From Psychroserpens burtonensis DSM 12212 (GTDB lineage: Bacteria > Bacteroidota > Bacteroidia > Flavobacteriales > Flavobacteriaceae), in the NCBI RefSeq assembly GCF_000425305.1, contig NZ_AUDE01000014.1:99997-163996 (forward strand): 64,000 nt of DNA. The letters are read 5' to 3'. Below, in pieces: positions 38,456 through 47,925 of the stretch. How positions within the stretch are numbered: position 1 is the stretch's first letter; each line of letters opens with the position of its first letter. Position numbers and translations under genes: made by a program. Below the pieces are notes generated by a model. That model searched no databases. It saw nothing but the letters and a program-made list of their open reading frames with translations, and was not told where the DNA came from.

Positions 38456-39883
38456 ATGGATGTAACTGCGCAATCGGTTTGGGATAACTGTCTTTCATTT
38501 ATAAAAGACAATATACAACCACAAGCCTACAAAACTTGGTTTGAACCTATAGTAGCAGTTAAGCTTACAGATAATGCATTGAGCATTCAAGTCCCTAGTA
38601 AATTTTTCTACGAGTGGTTAGAAGAACACTATGTTAAAATTTTAAAAGTAGCCCTTACTAAGCAAATTGGCGAATCTGCAAAATTAGTTTATGTTATCAA
38701 AATGGAAAATACCTATGGTAACAAACAACCATTTACTGAAAAGATTCCAAGTTCTAATCGCGGGGCTTTAAAATCTCAAGAGGTAGATGTTCCTTTAAAC
38801 AACAGAAGTCCTGAGTTAAAAAACCCATTTGTGATTCCTGGAATTAGAAATGTGAAAATTGAATCTCAGCTTAATCCTAATTATAGTTTTGAAAATTTCC
38901 TTGAAGGAGACGCGAACCGTTTAGCAAGAAATGCTGGTTTAGCAGTTGCTAACAAGCCAGGAGGAACTTCATTTAATCCACTCCTTATTTTTGGCGGTGT
39001 AGGTTTAGGAAAAACACATTTAGCACATGCAATTGGTGTTGATATAAAAGATAAATATCCAGAGAAAACAGTATTATATATTTCTGCGGAAAAATTCACA
39101 CAGCAATATATTGATTCTGTAAAAAAGAATAATAGGAACGACTTCATTCACTTCTATCAAATCATAGATGTTTTGATTATTGATGATGTTCAGTTTTTAT
39201 CTGGAAAGTCGGGAACACAAGATGTATTCTTCCACATCTTTAATCACTTACATCAAAACGGAAAGCAAGTGATACTAACGAGTGACAAAGCTCCTGTTGA
39301 CATGCAAGACATTGAACAACGTTTGTTATCTCGCTTTAAATGGGGACTTTCTGCCGAATTGCAAAGCCCAGATTTTGAAACAAGAGTTTCTATCCTTAAA
39401 AATAAGTTATATCGGGATGGTGTAGAAATGGAAGACGACATTATTGAATATGTTGCTAAACATATTAAAACTAATGTACGCGAATTAGAAGGTGCAATCA
39501 TCTCATTAATTGCTCAATCTTCTTTCAATAAAAAAGAAATCACGATTAATCTTGCTAAAGAAATTGTTGAGAAGTTCGTTAAAAATACAAAACGAGAAGT
39601 GTCAATAGATTACATTCAAAAAGTAGTATCAGATTATTTTCAAATGGATGTCAGTACACTACAATCTAAAACGAGAAAACGACACATCGTGCAAGCCAGG
39701 CAGCTAGCTATGTTTTTTGCTAAAAAATATACTAAAGCCTCATTAGCAAGTATTGGTTCTCAAATAGGAAAGCGAGATCATGCTACGGTACTTCACGCAT
39801 GTAAAACAGTAGACAATTTGTCTTCCACAGACAAACAGTTTAGGAAATACGTGGAAGACCTTTCAAAAAAACTATCTCTATAA
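38456..39883 (+). CDS. dnaA: chromosomal replication initiator protein DnaA
   Basis: A 475-residue initiator ATPase that opens oriC. Domain I (about 1-90) is followed by a linker, the AAA+ domain with Walker A GGVGLGKTH (G180-H188) and Walker B LIIDDVQF, and a C-terminal helix-turn-helix with the DnaA-box signature KRDHATVLHACKTV. The length is normal for Bacteroidota. No dnaN or gyrase gene lies next to it. It is followed 11 bases later by a phosphatase gene that is probably cotranscribed. Confidence 0.97.
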   Translation: MDVTAQSVWDNCLSFIKDNIQPQAYKTWFEPIVAVKLTDNALSIQVPSKFFYEWLEEHYVKILKVALTKQIGESAKLVYVIKMENTYGNKQPFTEKIPSSNRGALKSQEVDVPLNNRSPELKNPFVIPGIRNVKIESQLNPNYSFENFLEGDANRLARNAGLAVANKPGGTSFNPLLIFGGVGLGKTHLAHAIGVDIKDKYPEKTVLYISAEKFTQQYIDSVKKNNRNDFIHFYQIIDVLIIDDVQFLSGKSGTQDVFFHIFNHLHQNGKQVILTSDKAPVDMQDIEQRLLSRFKWGLSAELQSPDFETRVSILKNKLYRDGVEMEDDIIEYVAKHIKTNVRELEGAIISLIAQSSFNKKEITINLAKEIVEKFVKNTKREVSIDYIQKVVSDYFQMDVSTLQSKTRKRHIVQARQLAMFFAKKYTKASLASIGSQIGKRDHATVLHACKTVDNLSSTDKQFRKYVEDLSKKLSL

Positions 39884-39893
39884 ACTCATAGTA

Positions 39894-40349
39894 ATGATAA
39901 GTATACTAATGGTTTGTTTAGGCAATATCTGTCGCTCTCCATTGGCACATGGTATCTTAGAATCTAAACTTCCTCCTGATTCTTTTTGTGTAGATTCTGC
40001 AGGGACCGCAAATTATCATATTGGGAGCTTACCAGATCAACGCTCTATAGCAGTTGCTAATACTCACGGAATAGATATTTCTAATCAACGTGGACGACAA
40101 TTTGAAGTTTCAGATTTTGATACGTTTGATTATATTTACGTAATGGATCATTCTAATTTTGAAAATGTTTTAAAACTCGCAAGAAACATATACGATATTG
40201 CGAAAGTCAAACTCATACTAGAAGTTGATACAACTTCTATAGTTAAGGAAGTTCCCGATCCTTACTATGATGAAATCTCAGGATTTGAGACTGTTTTCGA
40301 GCTTTTAGATCATGCTACCGATTTTATTGCTAATCAACTTTTGAGATAG
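39894..40349 (+). CDS. low molecular weight protein-tyrosine phosphatase
   Basis: A 151-residue phosphatase with the active-site loop CLGNICRSP (nucleophile C8, R14) and the general-acid Asp in VPDPYYD. The family dephosphorylates tyrosines, in many bacteria on capsule or exopolysaccharide kinases. No kinase or capsule gene is near here. The position directly after dnaA suggests cotranscription. Confidence 0.92.
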   Translation: MISILMVCLGNICRSPLAHGILESKLPPDSFCVDSAGTANYHIGSLPDQRSIAVANTHGIDISNQRGRQFEVSDFDTFDYIYVMDHSNFENVLKLARNIYDIAKVKLILEVDTTSIVKEVPDPYYDEISGFETVFELLDHATDFIANQLLR

Positions 40350-40422
40350 TTCACAATGTGATTAAAAACAATATTGCATCTTTTTGTCGTATTTTGTAAA
40401 AAAATCCTTAGATCTTAGAAAA

Positions 40423-41817
40423 ATGAAAAAAATTACATTTCTTATAACCTGCTGTTTTGTGTCCTTAACTTTTGCCCAAGACATCTCTTTAGAACCTTTT
40501 GCAACTGGCCTTTCAAATCCCGTGAATATTAAGCATGCTGGAGATGACAGACTTTTTGTTGCTGAGAGAGATGGTAGAATAAAAGTGATGAATACAGATG
40601 GCTCTATAAACCCAACTAACTTTTTGGACATTGATGGTAGAGTAACAGATTTTGGAGGAGAACAAGGCTTACTCGCCATGGCTTTTCACCCCAATTATGC
40701 TAGCAATGGTTACTTTTACGTTAACTATATAGATAATAATGGAGACACTGTGATTGCTAGATTTACGCGAAGTTCTGCTGATATCGCAGATCCAAACTCA
40801 GAAGTAGTTCTTTTAAGCGTTGTACAACCATTTGGTAATCACAATGGTGGTGATATGCACTTTGGTCCAGAGGGCTACCTCTATATCTCTTTAGGTGATG
40901 GTGGTGCAGCAGATGACCCTGGTAATAGAGCCCAAAGTTTAAACACCTTACTAGGAAAAATGCTTAGAATTGATGTGGACGCAACAGATATGGGGAATTA
41001 TGGTATTCCAGCGGACAATCCTTTTGTTGAAAACTCTGCTGCTTTAAATGAAATATGGTCTTATGGGTTAAGAAATACTTGGAAATTTTCTTTCGATAAA
41101 ACTACAGGTGATTTATGGACCGCAGATGTAGGACAAAATCAAATTGAAGAGATTAACAAAGCACTCGCATCTTCAACCGGTGGAGAGAATTATGGCTGGA
41201 AATGCTTTGAAGGAAATTCTATCTTTAGTAGTCAAACAAGTTGTAATACAATAACGCATGAAGCACCAGTAGCACAATATACTCATAGTAGTACTGGTGG
41301 ATGTTCAATTACTGGAGGCTATGTTTACAGAGGCACCACAAAAATCACTTTACAAGGCCTTTATTTCTTCGCAGACTTTTGTAGTGACGATATTGGATAT
41401 GTGCAGGAAACAACACCAGGCAATTATGACATCTCTTTTATAGAAGACCTGTCTGGTCTTGGTATTTCTGCTTTTGGAGAAGATTTTGATGGAGAACTAT
41501 ATGTCGTTAGTTTGTTTCAAGGCGCTATTTTTAAATTAAACGAAGTAGATTTAAGTATAGACAATCAATCCATCAGCAACATAAAGATGTATCCTAATCC
41601 AGCAAAAACTATTTTGACTTTTGCTTCATCAAACGCATCAAATCAAATAGAGTCAATTACTATTCATGATACACAAGGACAATTAATTGTAAGCCATTCA
41701 AATTTTGAAAAGCACTTAATCACTATTCCCACAGAATTTTTAACTATTGGAGTTTACATCGTACAGATTAGTAATAAGCGAGGTGACAGAAGTGTTCGTA
41801 AACTTATAGTTGAGTAA
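40423..41817 (+). CDS. secreted PQQ-type sugar dehydrogenase with T9SS sorting domain
   Basis: A 464-residue secreted protein. The signal peptide ends at LTFAQ (residue 19). The main part is a six-bladed propeller of the glucose/sorbosone dehydrogenase family (LSNPVNIKHAGDDRLFVAER, GNHNGGDMHFGPEGYL, LGDGGAADDPGNRAQ), which oxidises sugars with bound PQQ. The last 80 residues are a T9SS sorting domain (IKMYPNPAKTILTF to VRKLIVE). I start at 40423, where MKKITF gives a proper signal peptide; the upstream ATG at 40384 lies in the likely promoter region. Electron acceptor and substrate are not known. Confidence 0.88.
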   Translation: MKKITFLITCCFVSLTFAQDISLEPFATGLSNPVNIKHAGDDRLFVAERDGRIKVMNTDGSINPTNFLDIDGRVTDFGGEQGLLAMAFHPNYASNGYFYVNYIDNNGDTVIARFTRSSADIADPNSEVVLLSVVQPFGNHNGGDMHFGPEGYLYISLGDGGAADDPGNRAQSLNTLLGKMLRIDVDATDMGNYGIPADNPFVENSAALNEIWSYGLRNTWKFSFDKTTGDLWTADVGQNQIEEINKALASSTGGENYGWKCFEGNSIFSSQTSCNTITHEAPVAQYTHSSTGGCSITGGYVYRGTTKITLQGLYFFADFCSDDIGYVQETTPGNYDISFIEDLSGLGISAFGEDFDGELYVVSLFQGAIFKLNEVDLSIDNQSISNIKMYPNPAKTILTFASSNASNQIESITIHDTQGQLIVSHSNFEKHLITIPTEFLTIGVYIVQISNKRGDRSVRKLIVE

Positions 41818-41819
41818 TT

Positions 41820-42536
41820 ATGACAAATAACTTCGGAATACTATATCTTATCCCAACCCGTCTTGGCGATAATCCACCTTTAGAAGTCTTGCCTATTTCA
41901 GTAAAAAAAATCATTGAAATAGTGGATGACTATATTGTAGAGAACGAAAAAACTGCTAGAGGATTTATAAAAAAAATTGATTCACGTAAACAACAATCGT
42001 CTTTAAATTTCAAGGTTTTAAATAAATACACGCAACCCGAAGAAACTCAAAATTTTCTTGATGATTGTAAAAATGGAAAGTCAATGGGCTTACTATCCGA
42101 AGCTGGCTGTCCTGGAATTGCAGATCCTGGTGCAGATATTGTGAAATTGGCTCATGAATACAATATTCAAGTTGTCCCTTTAGTAGGTCCTTCATCTATT
42201 GTCTTGGCTTTAATGAGTTCTGGAATGAACGGACAGTCATTCGCATTTAATGGATATATTCCCATAGACAAATCTGAACGTAAAGCAACACTTAAACGAT
42301 TAGAGCGCTTATCTTTTGAACAAAACCAAACACAATTGTTCATTGAGACGCCTTATCGCAATAATAAAATCTTAGAAGATATTTGTGCAATACTCCATCC
42401 AAATACTAGAGTTTGTATTGCTTGTGATATCACATTACCTACAGAGTATATTAAAACAATGACCGTAGGTGAATGGAAACACTCTAAAGTTGATTTACAC
42501 AAGCGTCCAGCTATTTTTATAATTCATAAGGATTAA
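41820..42536 (+). CDS. SAM-dependent methyltransferase, divergent RsmI-like
   Basis: A 238-residue tetrapyrrole-methylase fold enzyme. It resembles RsmI, which 2'-O-methylates C1402 of 16S rRNA: the order LIPTRLG, SEAGCPGIADPG, PLVGPSSIVLAL and ETPYRN corresponds to the RsmI motifs TPIGNL, DAGTPLISDPG, GPSA and ESPHR. Each motif is altered and the protein is about 45 residues shorter than E. coli RsmI. It may be a second, specialised paralogue found in Bacteroidota. The target is therefore uncertain. Confidence 0.82.
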   Translation: MTNNFGILYLIPTRLGDNPPLEVLPISVKKIIEIVDDYIVENEKTARGFIKKIDSRKQQSSLNFKVLNKYTQPEETQNFLDDCKNGKSMGLLSEAGCPGIADPGADIVKLAHEYNIQVVPLVGPSSIVLALMSSGMNGQSFAFNGYIPIDKSERKATLKRLERLSFEQNQTQLFIETPYRNNKILEDICAILHPNTRVCIACDITLPTEYIKTMTVGEWKHSKVDLHKRPAIFIIHKD

Positions 42537-42683
42537 CAAAATGATTTATATGATATTAAAATTTTTACTTTTCACTACATTTTAATGGCTAATTTTCAAT
42601 TTAAAAAACTAATTTCGACTTCGCTCAAAATAAGAAAAACAATAAATTACTAGTATTAGGTCTGTTGACAATTCTTAAACAAA

Positions 42684-43658
42684 ATGATTAGATTAATTAC
42701 AGTTGATGATATAATTGATACTTTTTTAAAAGGAAAACAAAGAGGTTGGGAATTTATAATTTCTAAATTCACCTTCTCTAGTTCATCAAGAACAAAAAGT
42801 GCTTTTAACAAGACTTCAAAGTTGAGTTCTAATTGGTGGATAATCCCATCTGTTCAAGCCAGGAGAAATTTAAAAATAACCGGAAACCCTAAAGTTAATT
42901 ATAAGCAATTTTTAATGCAAGACATTCTAAAAGACAGGACTAACTTAAAGTTACTTTCTTTGGGAAGTGGAACATGTAGACACGAAATGGAATTGGCTTG
43001 TTATGAGAATTTTGAAAAAATAACCTGTGTTGATTTATCAAAAGAAAGAATTGATGGCGCTATTAAACATGCAAAATCTAAAAATCTAAACAACATTGAA
43101 TTTCTCTGTTCAAACATCGATAAATTTGAATTTAAAAACAATTATTACGATGTTGTCCTCTTTAATTCGTCGCTTCATCATTTTAAAGATGTCAAACATT
43201 TATTAACTCAAAAAATTAATAAGTGTTTAAATGATTCTGGCTTATTGGTTATCAATGAATACATTGGACCTAATAGATTACAATTCCCTAAGCATCAAAC
43301 TAAAGCGATTAATAATGCTCTTAATATAATTCCAAAAAAATTTAAAAAACGTTATAACTCGACGATAATAAAGGACAACTTTTACGGTTCTGGAGTTTTA
43401 AGAATGATAATAGCAGACCCTTCGGAATGTGTAGACTCAGCAAATATAAAGCCAACTATTCATAATAATTTTGATACGATTATCGAAAAACCTTATGGTG
43501 GCAATATATTAATGAACGTTCTAAAAGATATATCTCATCATTTTTTGGATTTAAATGATGAAAAGCGCGAACTACTGCATAATCTATTCCAATTTGAGGA
43601 TGACTATTTAGACACTAACTCTTCAGATTTTTTATTTGGTGTTTATAAAAAACAATAG
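42684..43658 (+). CDS. class I SAM-dependent methyltransferase
   Basis: A 324-residue methyltransferase. The SAM-binding motif I is LLSLGSGTCRHE (about 91-102), followed by acidic VDLSKE and the motif IV-like DVVLFNSSLHHF. The first 85 residues and the last 100 are not a known domain to me. The substrate is unknown and no biosynthetic neighbours help. About 147 bases of AT-rich DNA precede it, and a strong terminator follows, so it is a separate unit. Confidence 0.82.
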   Translation: MIRLITVDDIIDTFLKGKQRGWEFIISKFTFSSSSRTKSAFNKTSKLSSNWWIIPSVQARRNLKITGNPKVNYKQFLMQDILKDRTNLKLLSLGSGTCRHEMELACYENFEKITCVDLSKERIDGAIKHAKSKNLNNIEFLCSNIDKFEFKNNYYDVVLFNSSLHHFKDVKHLLTQKINKCLNDSGLLVINEYIGPNRLQFPKHQTKAINNALNIIPKKFKKRYNSTIIKDNFYGSGVLRMIIADPSECVDSANIKPTIHNNFDTIIEKPYGGNILMNVLKDISHHFLDLNDEKRELLHNLFQFEDDYLDTNSSDFLFGVYKKQ

Positions 43659-43661
43659 TTT

Positions 43662-43708
43662 AAAAAAAAGCAGAACAACTAAGTTATTAGATGTTCTGCT
43701 TTTTTTTT
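43662..43708. terminator. bidirectional terminator between methyltransferase and muramidase-like gene
   Basis: AGCAGAACA pairs with TGTTCTGCT across a 14-base loop, with long A and T runs on the two sides. It serves the + methyltransferase and the - gene that ends at 43727. Confidence 0.85.
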
Positions 43709-43726
43709 AATGACTTAAATCTTTCT

Positions 43727-44401
43727 CTACAAAATAGCCTTCGCTCTCTTATCTGCTTCAATAAAAGACGTATCATATCCTGAAAATTTCTTCATATAAT
43801 ATCGTACTGAAGAGCCATATGCATCAGATACATTTTTAATTCCATAGCTTCTTAAAAACTTCTTTACACTTCCAGGACCCGCCAAATGAGCAGCTGCCAG
43901 AATTCCTGACTCTGTAATCTCAATACCGCTAATTTTTTTACCTTCAAAACGTTTGATATCCTTTCTTAGAATCCATTTATTACGCTCTGCATTTGCTAAG
44001 AACGCTTTTTCTTGAAGTTTAGGGTTGTATAAAAACTTTGTAGGATTATAAATCCCTATAAGTTTCAAAGTTTCTGCCCCAAATTGATATTTACCTAAGT
44101 AACCTAATGTGTTTACTGTAAAATAATTACCTCTAGACTCTTTGAAAGCTAAGGCCTCTTTAAAACCAACATAAGATTTCCCTAAATTGGGAAAATAAAC
44201 AGGAGATGATTGAAATGGATTTGACAATTGGGTTTGTTCAAAATTATGCGCCTCGTCAAGATGAGCCATATCATAATTTAACTCTATACCTTCGGTTGAA
44301 TAATCATCAAAATTCAATGATTCTTGAGGTTTAAGTGCCATAGAAAGAGTGGCACAAATAGCTAATGAAATAACGAAATAATTACTTACTTTTTTTATCA
44401 T
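43727..44401 (-). CDS. exported lysozyme-like (muramidase / transglycosylase) protein
   Basis: A 224-residue protein with an N-terminal hydrophobic export signal. The segment ESRGNYFTVNTLGYLGKYQFG has the catalytic-Glu and GxYQFG pattern of lysozyme-like transglycosylases. AHLAGPGSVKKFL matches the second helix of the fold. It probably cleaves peptidoglycan in the periplasm. The next genes on this strand include mltG and dapF, also wall-related, but about 109 bases separate it from them. Confidence 0.8.
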   Translation of the reverse strand: MIKKVSNYFVISLAICATLSMALKPQESLNFDDYSTEGIELNYDMAHLDEAHNFEQTQLSNPFQSSPVYFPNLGKSYVGFKEALAFKESRGNYFTVNTLGYLGKYQFGAETLKLIGIYNPTKFLYNPKLQEKAFLANAERNKWILRKDIKRFEGKKISGIEITESGILAAAHLAGPGSVKKFLRSYGIKNVSDAYGSSVRYYMKKFSGYDTSFIEADKRAKAIL

Positions 44402-44509
44402 AGAAGCTAACTTTCTTTAAGACATATTGTTTATTAAACTGTCCCAAAATTTCAGCATGCAAATATACGCTTTTTATTAAACTATTGAAAATTAGGTGTT
44501 AAACTGTTG

Positions 44510-45430
44510 TTAAAAGTAGATATAGTGTAGCTTAACGCCATTTTCTCGGTCAAACGAAATCGTTGGAGCTGGTACTTTTATTGCGTTCAAAACGTCAAGT
44601 AAAGTTCTCAAAACGCGCGACTTTGTCTGTATTCTAGTCAAATCTACATCAAAACTGAGATAAAATTGTCGCCTCCTATTTTGATTTATTAATAGGTTAT
44701 CAACATCTTCTGTTCTTCCAGACAACATCCCTTCTGCTCCGTAACCAAATGCAACGTTAAACCACTTAGGTATTTTACTCTCTTTAAAAAAAGAATTGAC
44801 GTTTGCACTTAACCAGTATGTTTGTCCGTTATAATCTTTTAGAATCTCCTCTAAGAAGCCATCTCCTAATTTATCTGGACGCTGATTTGCGAATTGCGTT
44901 TGATGAAATGAGTATTTAAGTGTGATACGTTGCTCATCCCATAATAATTCTTGTCCAATATAAAGTCCAGTTCCCGCAGCGTTAGCTGCCATATCAGACC
45001 ACGAGAAACCCCACTCTTGAGAATAGCCATCAAATATCTCAACTGCCGTTAAAAACCCAAAACCTAGAGTTGCGCCATAAATAAGTTGATCTCTTTTATT
45101 AACTCCAGCCCAATTAAGAACGTTAGCTCCTACTCTTCCTAATTGATAAGCAGAAAATACATGTCCAAACTTATCCATCTGCAACCACTCATCAGAATCA
45201 TTTACCGTTTTAAATTTAGAACGCTCAAAATCTGAGTACCATAACTGGTCCAAACCAATTAAGGTAAGAGACGCCAATGACACTTCAGCAATAGCAATAG
45301 TATTTCTCCGTGACTTGTGGAATGTGTCACTTGGTTTAAAAAAGGAATCAAATTTGAATTGAGACTGTGCTTGAGAGTTAGCAAATAGTGTCACAACACA
45401 ACATAGAAAAAGAAGTATGTAACGGTTCAT
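44510..45430 (-). CDS. DUF2279 (YfiM-like) exported protein
   Basis: A 306-residue protein with a signal peptide ending near NSQAQ. The segment DKFGHVFSAYQLGR and WSDMAANAAGTGLYIGQELLW fit DUF2279, which probably forms a membrane-embedded or outer-membrane structure. The end (VKLHYIYF) has a beta-barrel-like last strand with a terminal Phe. I start at 45430; an in-frame upstream ATG at 45490 would run into mltG. It follows mltG by four bases. Confidence 0.8.
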   Translation of the reverse strand: MNRYILLFLCCVVTLFANSQAQSQFKFDSFFKPSDTFHKSRRNTIAIAEVSLASLTLIGLDQLWYSDFERSKFKTVNDSDEWLQMDKFGHVFSAYQLGRVGANVLNWAGVNKRDQLIYGATLGFGFLTAVEIFDGYSQEWGFSWSDMAANAAGTGLYIGQELLWDEQRITLKYSFHQTQFANQRPDKLGDGFLEEILKDYNGQTYWLSANVNSFFKESKIPKWFNVAFGYGAEGMLSGRTEDVDNLLINQNRRRQFYLSFDVDLTRIQTKSRVLRTLLDVLNAIKVPAPTISFDRENGVKLHYIYF

Positions 45431-45434
45431 AGCA

Positions 45435-46478
45435 TTATTTATTAATCCCTTGAGACGATAAATAATTATGATATTCTCTAGCATTAGCATTATGCTGGCT
45501 CAATGTCTTAGAAAACTTATGAAAACCCAACTTTTTTGCATTTGCTGCAAAATACAAGTAATTATGTTTTTCATAATTAAGTACAGCACCAATAGCAGAA
45601 ACATCTGGCATAGCAATTAAACCAGGAGGTAAACCAGCATTCAAATAAGTATTATAAGGCGATTTAATCTCCTTATGCTTATTAAGCACACGTTTAATTA
45701 TGGTATTCTGATATTCTGGTAATTGGTAAGCCGCAAATTTTAGTGTTGGATCTGCTTGTAATGGCATACCAATTCTAATTCTATTCATATATACACCAGC
45801 AATTCTAGGTTGCTCACTAGCTTGCTTTGATTCTTCGTGAACAATAGAGGCAAGTGTCATAATCTGATCTCTTGTTAGACCAAGAGCTTTTGCTTTCGCC
45901 TTTCTGTTATCATTCCAAAAGCGATTATATTCTTTTAACATGCGATTTCTAAATCCTTCCGCAGAGGTATTCCAGAAAAACTCATAGCTATTGGGTATAT
46001 ACATCCCAAGTGCTGTTTTTGAAGTAAATCCGCTAGCTTTCAAAAACTCTGGATCAATCATAGACTTTAAAATCGACAAGCTATCTGCTTCAATTTGAGT
46101 ACTAATGCGACTAGCTAATTTTGATAATTTCTCTTGATTGTTAAAGGCTATTTTAAGCGGTATATTATTACTACGAATTGAATTTATAATATCATTATTA
46201 CTCATTCCCTTTTTAATTATAAATCGTCCAGCCTTAAGATTGGTCGTGTATTTTTTTTGATTTGCCAAGGCATCAAAAGAATCAATATCTGTTAAAAGAG
46301 GTTCTAATTGCGATCTTACCTCAGCGTAACTAGCATTAGATGGAACAAATATATAAGCTTCGTCATTATTGAACGTTGTATTTGGCGCAAGCATGGCACC
46401 ATAAATATAATAGCCAAAAATTCCAACTGCGATTAAACCAATGATGGCAATAGCCCAAAGTATTTTTTTAATGTACAT
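45435..46478 (-). CDS. mltG: endolytic murein transglycosylase
   Basis: MltG is an inner-membrane transglycosylase that cuts nascent glycan strands and sets their length. The 347-residue protein has one N-terminal membrane helix, a LysM-like region and the catalytic YceG domain. LASIVHEES contains the catalytic Glu (E216), and NRIRIGMPLQADPTLKFA and YNTYLNAGLPPGLIAMP are signature strings. It overlaps the upstream GNAT gene by 11 bases, in the dapF operon. Confidence 0.93.
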   Translation of the reverse strand: MYIKKILWAIAIIGLIAVGIFGYYIYGAMLAPNTTFNNDEAYIFVPSNASYAEVRSQLEPLLTDIDSFDALANQKKYTTNLKAGRFIIKKGMSNNDIINSIRSNNIPLKIAFNNQEKLSKLASRISTQIEADSLSILKSMIDPEFLKASGFTSKTALGMYIPNSYEFFWNTSAEGFRNRMLKEYNRFWNDNRKAKAKALGLTRDQIMTLASIVHEESKQASEQPRIAGVYMNRIRIGMPLQADPTLKFAAYQLPEYQNTIIKRVLNKHKEIKSPYNTYLNAGLPPGLIAMPDVSAIGAVLNYEKHNYLYFAANAKKLGFHKFSKTLSQHNANAREYHNYLSSQGINK

Positions 46479-46998
46479 TTAATATAGATTGTAATAAGTA
46501 TTCATTTTTATAAGAACCGTTAACGTAGTTCCAGCCTTTTTTTAGTCCGATAATTTCAAAACCTTGATTCTTAAAAAGCTTTAAGCTTTTTTCATTCTCT
46601 TCAGAAATATTACAATACAACTGATGTAAATCTAATTGGGATTTACAATAGCCTGTTAATAATTGTAGTGCTTCTTTTCCGTAGCCTTTTTGTCTGTTGA
46701 CCGAATCCTTTATCAAAATCCCAACCCCAGCACGTCTATTTTTAAAATCGAAATCGAACAAATCTATCATCCCAAGAGCGACATCCTCAAAATCGCAAAT
46801 TACCAATCTCAATTGCTTTACTTCGTAAATATCTTTATGTGCCTGTTCCAGATATTGCTTTATTAAAAACTTAGAATATGGCGTAATAGTATTACTGATC
46901 TCCCAAATGTCCTGATTGTTTTCAATCTCATGGATAAGGTCGAGGTCTTCAGGCTCTAAAGCTCTCAAATAAATATGTTCCCCTTTGAGTGTTATCAT
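46468..46998 (-). CDS. GNAT acetyltransferase, RimJ/RimL-like
   Basis: A 176-residue acetyltransferase that starts LKGEHIYLRALEPEDLDLIH, typical for the RimJ/RimL branch, with the acetyl-CoA loop RQKGYGKEALQLL. Members acetylate ribosomal protein N-termini, sugars or small molecules. Its start overlaps the dapF stop by one base (TAATG). Confidence 0.85.
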   Translation of the reverse strand: MITLKGEHIYLRALEPEDLDLIHEIENNQDIWEISNTITPYSKFLIKQYLEQAHKDIYEVKQLRLVICDFEDVALGMIDLFDFDFKNRRAGVGILIKDSVNRQKGYGKEALQLLTGYCKSQLDLHQLYCNISEENEKSLKLFKNQGFEIIGLKKGWNYVNGSYKNEYLLQSILNVH

Positions 46999-47771
46999 TA
47001 TATAGTACCTTTAAAAACCTGAGTTGCTGGACCAATGAGCCAAATATTTTTATAGCCTTTATCTAACTTTTCAAAAGCTACTTGTAAATCACCACCCTCT
47101 GTTTGAAGCGTAATGTGATTTTTTTTAGTTTCTCCAATATAATTCATTGCTAAAGCTACAGCTGTAACTCCTGTTCCGCAAGATAACGTTTCATCTTCAA
47201 CACCTCTTTCATAAGTTCTTACTGCAAATTTTTCTTCGGAAATTTTAGACACAAAATTAATATTGCTACCGCTTTCGTTATAAGGAGCAGCAAAACGAAT
47301 CTGTCTCCCAACAGTTTTCACATCAAAATGCGATAGATGATCTTCCATTTGAACATGATGCGGAGAACCTGTATCTAAAAACACATGCGTTTTGTGATCT
47401 TCAATGCCCTTCACATTTTGCATTTGTAAACTTACCAATCCTTTACTAATAGTCGCTTTGTGTAAACCATCAATGGCTTCAAAGGTTGCCTCATCATTAA
47501 TGACTCCTATAAAGTTAGCAAAAGCTGTAATACAACGACCACCATTCCCACACATAGAACTTTCGTTTCCATCAGCATTAAAATACACCATCTTAAAATC
47601 AAAGGTATCATGGTTTTCAAGCAAAATTAAACCGTCTGCCCCAACACCAAATCGCCTATCGCATAAAAACGCGATAAGCTTAATATTGGTTTTATCAAAA
47701 AGCTCTTGACGGTTGTCAATCATCACAAAGTCATTTCCTGTTCCCTGATATTTATAAAAAGTTAGATTCAT
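46998..47771 (-). CDS. dapF: diaminopimelate epimerase
   Basis: DapF converts LL- to meso-diaminopimelate for peptidoglycan and lysine. The 257-residue protein has the two catalytic cysteines in MCGNGGRC (C74) and LSCGTGVTA, with the duplicated fold. The length is normal. It is first in an operon with a GNAT gene, mltG and a DUF2279 gene; two of the four act on the cell wall. Confidence 0.95.
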   Translation of the reverse strand: MNLTFYKYQGTGNDFVMIDNRQELFDKTNIKLIAFLCDRRFGVGADGLILLENHDTFDFKMVYFNADGNESSMCGNGGRCITAFANFIGVINDEATFEAIDGLHKATISKGLVSLQMQNVKGIEDHKTHVFLDTGSPHHVQMEDHLSHFDVKTVGRQIRFAAPYNESGSNINFVSKISEEKFAVRTYERGVEDETLSCGTGVTAVALAMNYIGETKKNHITLQTEGGDLQVAFEKLDKGYKNIWLIGPATQVFKGTI

Positions 47772-47779
47772 ATGCCTTG

Positions 47780-47787
47780 CAAATATA
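47780..47787 (-). promoter_or_regulatory. -7 promoter element of the dapF operon
   Basis: TATATTTG on the minus strand, followed by C, eight bases upstream of the dapF ATG. The leader would be extremely short. No -33 TTG is at the standard spacing. Confidence 0.5.
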
Positions 47788-47925
47788 GGAATTATGAATC
47801 AAAAACAGGACTGTTAAATGAGCGTTAATAGGGACGTTAAAAATCGTTAAAGTTGAATCTCAAACTCAATAAATAGTTAAATTTAAGCGTTAATTATTTT
47901 ATATAACAACAAAAACTAATATCTA

